Positions 56,178 to 64,000 of a stretch of 64,000 nucleotides of DNA are shown one piece after another. The translations under genes were made by a program, and so were the position numbers. A model generated the notes under the pieces. The model saw nothing but the letters and a program-made list of their open reading frames with translations. It had not been told where the DNA came from and did no database searches. This DNA is from Actinopolyspora alba (GTDB lineage: Bacteria > Actinomycetota > Actinomycetes > Mycobacteriales > Pseudonocardiaceae): positions 118,572 through 182,571 of the forward strand of contig NZ_FOMZ01000012.1 in assembly GCF_900112765.1 (NCBI RefSeq). Reading direction: 5' to 3'. Within the stretch, counting starts at the first letter, position 1. The number at the start of each line of letters is the position of its first letter.

Positions 56178-57071
56178 TCAGGCGGGTTGCAGCACTCCCT
56201 CGGCCAGCCCGAGGTTGTCCACCACCTCACGAGTGGCCTTGGCCCGGTTGAGGCTGTAGAAGTGCAGACCGGGGACTCCTTCGGAGATCAACCGTTCGCA
56301 CAGCTTGGTGCTCAGTTCGATTCCCGCCGCGCGGAAGGCCTTCGGGTCGTCGACCAACGGGTCCAGCACGTTGGAGACCTCGGCGGGCACGGGAACCCCG
56401 GCGAGGTGCTGGAACTTGCTCAGCACCTTCGGCGTGGTTATCGGCATCACACCCGGCAGGAGGGGGGCGTGGCAGTCGCGGGCAGCGAGCCGATCACGCA
56501 GCCGCAGGAAGTACTCCGGCTGCAGGAACAGCTGCGCCACGGCGAAGTCGGAGCCCGCCCTGATCTTGTTGACCAGGTGATCGGTCTCGGTCTCGATGTC
56601 CGTCGAACGCGGGTGCATGTGCGGGAAGGCGGCGACGCCGACCGAGAAGTCACCGCAGGAACGAACCAGGCGAACCAGCTCGTCGGCGTAGAGGATCCCG
56701 TCCGGATGCGGAATCCACTCCCCCATCGGATCACCGGGCGGATCTCCCCGGATCGCCAGAATGTTTTGGATACCCTCGCTCGCCAGCGATCCGACGACGT
56801 GCCGGAGCTCGTCCTTGGAATGGTCCACACCGGTCAGGTGCGCCATCGGCAGCATGGTGGTTTCCTGGGCGATACGCCCGACCGTGCGAATCGTGCGGTC
56901 CCTGCTGGATCCTCCCGCACCGTACGTGACGGACACGTAGGCGGGGTCCAGCGGTTCCAGCTCGCGCACGGCTTTCCAGAGGATCTGCTCTTCGTCGTCG
57001 TTGCGCGGCGGGAAGAATTCCACCGAGAACACGGTCCTGCCCGGCTGTAGCCGGTCCACGACCCGGGTCAC
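56178..57071 (-). CDS. metF: 5,10-methylenetetrahydrofolate reductase
   Basis: FAD-dependent TIM-barrel enzyme of 297 residues that makes 5-methyl-THF for methionine synthase. FSVEFFPPRNDDEEQILWKA carries the catalytic Glu; YVSVTYGAGGSSRDRTIRTV, NILAIRGDPPGDPM and QLFLQPEYFLRLRDRL are family motifs. The GTG at 57071 is preceded by AAGGAGG at the right distance; the longer reading to 57098 is not needed. It is last in the minus-strand group metK-adoK-metH-ahcY-metF, 165 bases after ahcY and behind two hairpins that may end or attenuate transcription. Confidence 0.95.
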   Translation of the reverse strand: MTRVVDRLQPGRTVFSVEFFPPRNDDEEQILWKAVRELEPLDPAYVSVTYGAGGSSRDRTIRTVGRIAQETTMLPMAHLTGVDHSKDELRHVVGSLASEGIQNILAIRGDPPGDPMGEWIPHPDGILYADELVRLVRSCGDFSVGVAAFPHMHPRSTDIETETDHLVNKIRAGSDFAVAQLFLQPEYFLRLRDRLAARDCHAPLLPGVMPITTPKVLSKFQHLAGVPVPAEVSNVLDPLVDDPKAFRAAGIELSTKLCERLISEGVPGLHFYSLNRAKATREVVDNLGLAEGVLQPA

Positions 57072-57105
57072 GTTCTGGCCTCCTTGTGTTGTCCTCACCG
57101 GCTCG

Positions 57106-57160
57106 GGAACGGCCCCCGCCGGGATTCGGGCTCGCCGACGGAGACGGCGAGGGCCGTTCC
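57106..57160 (-). promoter_or_regulatory. Structured leader upstream of metF
   Basis: ggaacggccc (57106-57115) pairs with gggccgttcc (57151-57160), enclosing a second stem ctcgccg/cggcgag (57131-57137 with 57145-57151). The structure ends 35 bases before the metF start. It may be an attenuator, an mRNA-stabilising element or a terminator; no known riboswitch consensus fits. Confidence 0.4.
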
Positions 57161-57172
57161 ACTCGGTGTGCC

Positions 57173-57205
57173 GGGGCGGCCACCACCTCTGGCGGTAGCC
57201 GCCCC
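57173..57205 (-). terminator. Hairpin after ahcY
   Basis: ggggcggc (57173-57180) pairs with gccgcccc (57198-57205), about 30 bases after the ahcY stop on the minus strand. It may reduce read-through into metF. Confidence 0.5.
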
Positions 57206-57235
57206 GAACCGCAGCAGTGTGCTGGCCGAGCCGGA

Positions 57236-58699
<1,464 letters not shown>

Positions 58700-58760
58700 G
58701 TTTTCCCTTCCTCGTTTTCTCTATCGGGCAGCTTTCGGCCAGTGTCGCGCCTGCCGCCTG

Positions 58761-61700
58761 TCAGGTGTTGAAGTACTTGGCCTCGGGGTGGACCGCGACG
58801 ATGGCATCGGTGGACTGCTCCGGATGGAGCTGGTACTCCTCCGAGAGTTCCACCCCGATGTTCTCCGCGCCGAGCAGTTCGACGATCTTGGCCCGGTCCT
58901 CCAGATCGGGGCAAGCACCGTAGCCGAGCGAGAAGCGGGCACCGCGGTAGCCGAGCTTGAAGAACTCCTCGACGTTGTCCGGGTCCTCGGAGGCGACCGT
59001 CTCACCGGAGGACCACTGCAGCTCGCGGCGGATGCGACGGTGCCAGTACTCGGCCATCGCCTCTGTCAGCTGCACACCGAGACCGTGGATCTCCAGGTAG
59101 TCCCGGTAGGCGTCGGCGGCGAACAGCTCGTTGGCGTAGTCGGCGATGGGCTGCCCCATCGTGACCAGCTGCAGCGGCAGCACGTCCACCTGGCCGGTGG
59201 CCTCGGCCTTCTCCCTCGAGCGGTAGAAGTCGGCCAGGCACAGCCTGCGGTCCCGCTTCTGCCTCGGGAAGTTGAACCGGAACCGTTCCGGAGCGTCCGG
59301 GGAGTCCTTGTCGAGCACGATCAGGTCGTTGCCCTCGGACACGCACGGGAAGTAACCGTAGACCAGCGCCGCGTGCTGCAGGATGCCCTTGGTCGCGAGC
59401 TCGTCCATCCAGGCGCGCAGCCGGGGGCGGCCGTCGCTCTCGACGAGCTCCTCGTAGCTGGGCCCCTGTCCCTTCTTGGCACCGCGCAGCCCCCACTGTC
59501 CGAAGAACGTGGCACGTTCGTCGAGCAGCGCGAGGTACTCGTTGCTGGAAAGCCCCTTGACGACCTTGGAACCCCAGAACGGCGGCGTGGGAACGGGAAC
59601 GTCGGCGTCGACGTCGGAGCGGACGCTGTCGTCGCGCTCGTCCGGTTCCGGCCCCTGCTCGGCCTTGCGCTTCTCCGCGATCCGGTTGGAACGCTCGCGC
59701 CTGGCCTTGCGCTCGGCCTTCTTGGCCTGCTCCGCCTCGTCCTCCTCGGGGTTCTCGCCGCGCTTGGACTGCATGATGCGGTCCATGAGCTTGAGTCCCT
59801 CGAAGGCGTCCTTGGCGTAGCGCACGTCGCCCTGGTACATCTCGTCGAGATCGTTCTCGACGAAGGACCTGGTCAGAGCGGCACCACCCAGCAGAACCGG
59901 GTACTTCTCCGCGATTCCCCTGGAGTTCATCTCCTCCAGGTTGTCCTTCATGATGACCGTGGACTTGACCAGCAGTCCGGACATGCCGATCGCGTCGACG
60001 TTGTTCTTCTCGGCCTCTTCGAGAATGGTGTTGATCGGCTGCTTGATGCCGATGTTGACCACATCGTAGCCGTTGTTGGACACGATGATGTCGACCAGGT
60101 TCTTGCCGATGTCGTGCACATCGCCCTTGACCGTGGCCAGCAGCAACTTGCCCTTGCCACCCGAGTCGTCCTTCTCCATGTGCGGCTCGAGGTGGGCCAC
60201 CGCGGTCTTCATGATCTCGGCGGCCTGCAGCACGAAGGGCAGCTGCATCTGACCAGCGCCGAAGAGGTCACCGACCGTCTTCATCCCCGACAGCAACGTG
60301 TCGTTGACGATCTCGAGCGGCTTCTTCTCCTTCATCGCCTCGTCGAGATCGGCGTTCAGACCGTTCTTCTCGCCGTCGACGATGCGCTGCTCCAACCGCT
60401 CGAACAGCGGCAGGGCCGCCAGCTCCTCGGCCTTGGACGAACCGGTGGTCTCGGCCGACTTGCCCTCGAACAGGGCCATCAGCTTCTGCAGCGGGTCGTA
60501 GGCGTCCTCGGTCTCGGTGGCCTCGGTCCGCCGGTCGTAGACGAGGTCCAGCGCGACCTGGCGAGATTCCTCGTCGATCTTGTTCATCGGCAGGATCTTG
60601 GACGCGTGCAGGATGGCACTGTCCAGACCGGCTTCCCGGCACTCGTTGAGGAAGACCGAGTTGAGCACCTGACGGGCCGCGGCGTTGAGACCGAACGAGA
60701 CGTTGGACAGACCCAGCGTGGTCTGCACCTCCGGGTGCCGCGTCTTGAGCTCCCGGATGGCGTTGATCGTCTCGATCGCGTCCTGCCGGACCTCCTCCTG
60801 GCCGGTGGTGATCGGGAACACCAGGAGGTCGATGATGATCGCGGACTTGTCCAGACCCCAGTTCCCGGTCAGATCCTCGATGATCCGCTCGGCCACCCGC
60901 AGCTTCCACTCGGCGGTGCGGGCCTGGCCCTCCTCGTCGATGCAGGTGCACACCACGGTGGCACCGTGCTCGACGGCCATCTTCATGACCCGGTCGTAGC
61001 GACCGCCCTCCTCGGTGCCGTCCTCGTAGTTGATCGAGTTGATCGCGCACCGACCGCCGAGGTGCTCCAGGCCGACCTCGATGACGTCGGCCTCGGTGGA
61101 GTCCACCATGACCGGCAGCGTCGAGGCGGTGGCCAGTCGGGAGGCCAGCTCGCGCATGTCGTGGGTCCCGTCGCGGCCCACGTAGTCCACGCACAGGTCG
61201 AGCATGTGGGCACCCTCGCGGGTCTGCCCCTTCGCGATCTCGACGCAGTCCTCGTAGCGCTCCTCCAGCATCGCCTCGCGGAACGCCTTGGAGCCGTTGG
61301 CGTTGGTGCGCTCGCCGACGTTGAGGATCGAGGCTTCCTGCTCGAACGGGATCGCCTGGTACATCGAGGAGATCGACGGAACGATCTCCGGCTCCCGCGC
61401 CGCGGGACTCAGCTCGGACACCGCCTCGGCGACCTGGCGAACGTGTTCGCCGGTCACACCACAGCAACCACCGACCAGCCGCGCACCGTAGTTGTTGGCG
61501 AAGTCGACCAACGCGTCGGCCAGTTCGGCGGGCTGCAGCGGGTACACCGCGCCGTTGGGGCCCAGCTCGGGCAAACCGGCGTTGGGCATGACCGAGATCG
61601 GCACCCGCGCGTGATCGGCCAGCACCCGCAGGTGCTCGCTCATCTCGGCGGGCCCGGTCGCGCAATTCATGCCGATCATGTCGATGCCGAGCGGCTCCAA

Positions 61701-62366
61701 CGCCGTCAGCGCCGCACCGATCTCGGATCCGACCAGCATGGTGCCGGTCTGCTCCACGGTGACGTGGGCGATGATCGGAACCCACTTCCGCTGCGTGGCC
61801 ATCGCGCGCTTGGCCGCGACGATGGACGCCTTGGTCTGCAGCAGGTCCTGCGAGGTCTCGACCAGGATCACGTCGACGCCGCCGTCGAGCATGCCCAGTA
61901 CCTGCTCGTAGTAGGCGTCCCGCAGGTCGGCGTACGGGGCGTGTCCCAGAGTGGGCAGCTTGGTTCCGGGACCCATCGACCCCAGAACGAAACGCGGCTT
62001 CTCCGGCGTGGAGTACTCGTCACAGCACTCCCGGGCCAGCGCCACACCCTTCTCGGAGAGGTCCCGGATCCTGTCCTCGATCCCGTACTCACCGAGGTTC
62101 GGCAGGTTGCAGCCGAACGTGTTCGACTCGATGGCGTCCGAGCCGTTCTTCAGGAAGCCCCGGTAGACCGAGCGCACGACGTCGGGGCGCGTCTCGTTGA
62201 GGATCTCGTTGCAACCTTCGAGGTTGTTGAAGTCCTCCAGGGTCAGGTCGTGCTCCTGCAGCGCCGTACCCATGCCGCCGTCCCCGACGAGCACACGTTC
62301 GGCGATGGCCGTGAGAAACCCGCTCGGGTCGTTGTCCCGACGGCCCGATTCTTCCTGTTTCGTCAT
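58761..62366 (-). CDS. metH: Cobalamin-dependent methionine synthase
   Basis: Transfers methyl from 5-methyl-THF via methylcobalamin to homocysteine. 1,201 residues in four modules: homocysteine-binding barrel (about 20-330, GDGGMGTALQEHD, NCATGP and GGCCGVTGEHVRQVAE zinc cysteines), pterin barrel (about 350-610, NVGERTNANGSKAF), B12 domain (about 640-880, with the lower-ligand motif DVHDIGKNLVDI near residue 750), and a SAM-binding activation domain (about 920-1200). A highly charged linker (about 855-905) joins the last two. The ATG at 62366 is preferred over the adjacent GTG at 62369 because GGAAGG is 7 bases away. Confidence 0.96.
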   Translation of the reverse strand: MTKQEESGRRDNDPSGFLTAIAERVLVGDGGMGTALQEHDLTLEDFNNLEGCNEILNETRPDVVRSVYRGFLKNGSDAIESNTFGCNLPNLGEYGIEDRIRDLSEKGVALARECCDEYSTPEKPRFVLGSMGPGTKLPTLGHAPYADLRDAYYEQVLGMLDGGVDVILVETSQDLLQTKASIVAAKRAMATQRKWVPIIAHVTVEQTGTMLVGSEIGAALTALEPLGIDMIGMNCATGPAEMSEHLRVLADHARVPISVMPNAGLPELGPNGAVYPLQPAELADALVDFANNYGARLVGGCCGVTGEHVRQVAEAVSELSPAAREPEIVPSISSMYQAIPFEQEASILNVGERTNANGSKAFREAMLEERYEDCVEIAKGQTREGAHMLDLCVDYVGRDGTHDMRELASRLATASTLPVMVDSTEADVIEVGLEHLGGRCAINSINYEDGTEEGGRYDRVMKMAVEHGATVVCTCIDEEGQARTAEWKLRVAERIIEDLTGNWGLDKSAIIIDLLVFPITTGQEEVRQDAIETINAIRELKTRHPEVQTTLGLSNVSFGLNAAARQVLNSVFLNECREAGLDSAILHASKILPMNKIDEESRQVALDLVYDRRTEATETEDAYDPLQKLMALFEGKSAETTGSSKAEELAALPLFERLEQRIVDGEKNGLNADLDEAMKEKKPLEIVNDTLLSGMKTVGDLFGAGQMQLPFVLQAAEIMKTAVAHLEPHMEKDDSGGKGKLLLATVKGDVHDIGKNLVDIIVSNNGYDVVNIGIKQPINTILEEAEKNNVDAIGMSGLLVKSTVIMKDNLEEMNSRGIAEKYPVLLGGAALTRSFVENDLDEMYQGDVRYAKDAFEGLKLMDRIMQSKRGENPEEDEAEQAKKAERKARRERSNRIAEKRKAEQGPEPDERDDSVRSDVDADVPVPTPPFWGSKVVKGLSSNEYLALLDERATFFGQWGLRGAKKGQGPSYEELVESDGRPRLRAWMDELATKGILQHAALVYGYFPCVSEGNDLIVLDKDSPDAPERFRFNFPRQKRDRRLCLADFYRSREKAEATGQVDVLPLQLVTMGQPIADYANELFAADAYRDYLEIHGLGVQLTEAMAEYWHRRIRRELQWSSGETVASEDPDNVEEFFKLGYRGARFSLGYGACPDLEDRAKIVELLGAENIGVELSEEYQLHPEQSTDAIVAVHPEAKYFNT

Positions 62367-62387
62367 CACGCTGCCTTCCCGAACGCT

Positions 62388-63362
62388 TCAGCGAAGCACG
62401 GATTCGATCTCGCCCGCGGCCTGCTTGCCGTAGGCCTCGGCGAACCTCGAAACGAACGAGCCCTTCTCGACCTCGTATTCCTGCGGTCCGTCGGTTTCCA
62501 GGGATGTTGTCGCCAGGGTGCACCCGAGCTGAATGGAACGCTCGAGGCCCAGGCCGTTGGCCAGACCGGCCAGGAAGCCCGCGCGCAGCGCGTCACCCAC
62601 ACCGGTGGGGTCGCCGACCTGCTTGGGCTTGACCGGGGCGATCTCGATCGTCTCGGCCGACTTGGACTCGATGCGCACACCGTTCTCACCGAGCGAGGTG
62701 ACCCACATGCCGACCTGGTCGAGCACCTCGGCGTGCGACATGCCGGTGCTCTGCAGCAGCAGGCTGTGCTCGTACTCGTTGGTGAACAGGTACTTGGCAC
62801 CCTCCACCAGCTTACGGATCTGCGGCCCGTCCATGAGGGCGAGCTGCTGGCCCGGGTCCGCGACGAACTCGAATCCGCGATCGCGGCACTCCTGGCTGTG
62901 GCGCACCATCGCTTCCGGATCGTTGGCCGAGACGATCACGAGGTCCAGGCCGCCCACCCGGTCGGAGATGGGCTTGAGCTCGATCTCGCTGGCCTCGGAC
63001 ATCGCACCGGGGTAGAACGAGGCGATCTGGTTCTGGCTCTCGTCGGTGGTGCAGGTGAACCGAGCGGTGTGCGCCGTCTTGGAGGTGTGGACCGCACTGG
63101 TGTCGACACCGTGCCGGTCCAGCCACGCGCGGTACTCGGCGAAGTCCTCGCCGACCGCGCCCACCAGCAGCGGCGTCACACCGAGCTGGCCGAGGCCGAA
63201 GGTGATGTTGCCCGCGACACCGCCGCGGCGTACCTCGAGCTGGTTCACGAGGAAGGAAAGCGAAACCTGATCGAGCCGGTCGGCGATGAGCTGATCGGCG
63301 ATCTTGCCCGGGAAGGACATCAGGTGGTCGGTGGCGATTGAACCGGTCACCGCAATTTGCAC
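62388..63362 (-). CDS. adoK: Adenosine kinase, PfkB family
   Basis: PfkB-type sugar/nucleoside kinase of 324 residues. IAVTGSIATDHLMSFPGKIA, RRGGVAGNITFGLGQLGVTP, TAHTARFTCTTDESQNQIAS and the anion-hole/catalytic motif DPTGVGDALRAGFLAGLA match, from memory, the mycobacterial adenosine kinase (Rv2202c). It would phosphorylate the adenosine made by the S-adenosylhomocysteinase two genes downstream, pulling that reversible reaction forward. The GTG at 63362 follows AAGGAG at 8 bases; the longer reading to 63395 is not needed. metH starts 21 bases after its stop. Confidence 0.87.
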   Translation of the reverse strand: MQIAVTGSIATDHLMSFPGKIADQLIADRLDQVSLSFLVNQLEVRRGGVAGNITFGLGQLGVTPLLVGAVGEDFAEYRAWLDRHGVDTSAVHTSKTAHTARFTCTTDESQNQIASFYPGAMSEASEIELKPISDRVGGLDLVIVSANDPEAMVRHSQECRDRGFEFVADPGQQLALMDGPQIRKLVEGAKYLFTNEYEHSLLLQSTGMSHAEVLDQVGMWVTSLGENGVRIESKSAETIEIAPVKPKQVGDPTGVGDALRAGFLAGLANGLGLERSIQLGCTLATTSLETDGPQEYEVEKGSFVSRFAEAYGKQAAGEIESVLR

Positions 63363-63447
63363 TGGGAAAACTCCTTCACCAGGGCCGGTGACCATCTCGC
63401 GGCACCGGCCCGCGGTCGTGGATGAGCGAACCTGGCATTGCTCGCCA

Positions 63448-63483
63448 CGCCGCGGGGCGCGGAAGCTTCCGCGCCCCGCGGCG
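63448..63483 (-). terminator. Very strong terminator-like palindrome after metK
   Basis: A perfect 36-base palindrome (18-bp arms meeting at 63465/63466) lies 25 bases after the metK stop on the minus strand. Despite it, the next gene in the same direction continues the methyl cycle, so read-through or a second promoter is to be expected. Confidence 0.7.
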
Positions 63484-63508
63484 TCGACGAAACGTCGCTA
63501 TGCGGCTG

Positions 63509-64000
63509 TCAGAGGCCCGCGGCGCTCTTCAGGGCCTCGACGCGGTCGGTGCGTTCCCAGGGCAGGTCCACATCCGTGCGCCCGAAGTGCCCGTAGGCCG
63601 CCGTCGGCGCGTAGATCGGCCGCAGCAGATCCAGATCCCGGATGATCGCCGCCGGACGCAGATCGAACACCTCGTTGATCGCGGCCTGAATCTTGACCGG
63701 ATCCACGTTCTCGGTGCCGAACGTCTCCACGAACAGCCCCACCGGAGCCGCCTTACCGATCGCGTACGCCGTCTGCACCTCGATCCGGCTCGCCAACCCC
63801 GCGGCCACCGCGTTCTTGGCCACCCACCGAGTGGCATACGCCGCCGACCGGTCCACCTTCGACGGGTCCTTACCCGAGAACGCGCCACCACCGTGCCGCG
63901 CCATACCACCGTAGGTATCCACAATGATCTTGCGACCCGTCAGACCACAATCACCCATCGGACCACCCGTGACGAACCGACCCGTCGGATTCACCAGCAG
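63509..64000 (-). CDS. metK: S-adenosylmethionine synthetase, C-terminal part, cut by window
   Basis: Makes S-adenosylmethionine from methionine and ATP. The visible 163 codons run to the window end with the frame still open ([17 protein letters not shown] at the edge); [40 protein letters not shown] and a C-terminal [11 protein letters not shown] are diagnostic of the third domain. It is the first gene of the methyl-cycle group in this orientation. Confidence 0.95.
   Translation of the reverse strand: MLVNPTGRFVTGGPMGDCGLTGRKIIVDTYGGMARHGGGAFSGKDPSKVDRSAAYATRWVAKNAVAAGLASRIEVQTAYAIGKAAPVGLFVETFGTENVDPVKIQAAINEVFDLRPAAIIRDLDLLRPIYAPTAAYGHFGRTDVDLPWERTDRVEALKSAAGL

Noticed and set aside
58700..58760. 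SAH riboswitch before ahcY
   Set aside because: The 61-base gap between metH and ahcY has neither the length nor the consensus of that riboswitch.

Overview
The window is GC-rich actinobacterial chromosome. It holds ergothioneine synthesis genes, an OdhI/GarA FHA regulator, an AcnR-type repressor, a mycothiol-linked DinB-like protein and small zinc-finger proteins of the Pseudonocardiales kind, so a member of the Pseudonocardiales is likely. The concentration of trimethylammonium and methyl-cycle genes (CHT1-like choline symporter, BCCT carrier, carnitine-to-betaine pathway, metK-adoK-metH-ahcY-metF) suggests a salt-adapted genus such as Actinopolyspora. The genus is an inference; no rRNA or tRNA gene was found.

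Layout. 1-17.4 kb is mostly core: aconitase (5' cut), two overlapping zinc-finger genes, egtABCD on the minus strand, acnR, an FUSC-type membrane protein, a DUF3616 protein, a POT peptide transporter, a TIGR03086 protein and two coupled CNNM/CBS membrane proteins. 17.6-22.4 kb is an accessory island: stacked inverted repeats, an AT-richer patch with a terminator, an XRE regulator divergent from a zinc-finger gene, and a compact four-gene operon ending in a DddA-like (SCP1.201-type) cytosine deaminase and an Imm1 immunity protein. Two gene remnants close the island: the 3' end of a polynucleotide-kinase-type 3'-phosphatase and a tyrosine recombinase broken by a stop codon and a 2-bp insertion.

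22.4-30.1 kb returns to core order: a glycosylase-annotated protein, a cysteine-free IscA-like protein, gcvP behind a tandem glycine riboswitch, then a MerR regulator, bifunctional nuclease, garA and a CDP-alcohol phosphotransferase, resembling the Rv1822-Rv1832 block of mycobacteria but without ftsR and gcvH homologues at the expected places. 31.5-38.4 kb carries the choline-type symporter, a secreted GH20 hexosaminidase with DasR-like sites, a MatB-like acyl-CoA synthetase and a DHA2 efflux pump.

38.5-44.8 kb is a carnitine-to-glycine-betaine module: a BCCT carrier divergent from an unusual XRE-TetR fusion regulator with a 21-bp palindrome just upstream, then a BKACE (dehydrocarnitine cleavage), L-carnitine dehydrogenase, betainyl-CoA thioesterase and an enoyl-CoA hydratase. 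44.9-54.3 kb holds an epimerase-like protein, a YezG-like protein coupled to an amidohydrolase, and an aldehyde dehydrogenase / LysR / fused E1 alpha-beta dehydrogenase group. 54.5-64 kb holds a Tat-exported PhoX-like protein and the activated methyl cycle (metF, ahcY, metH, adoK, metK; metK cut by the window end). Together these genes can import or make betaine and regenerate S-adenosylmethionine while removing S-adenosylhomocysteine and adenosine. The most unusual content is the deaminase/Imm1 operon of the 18-22 kb island.
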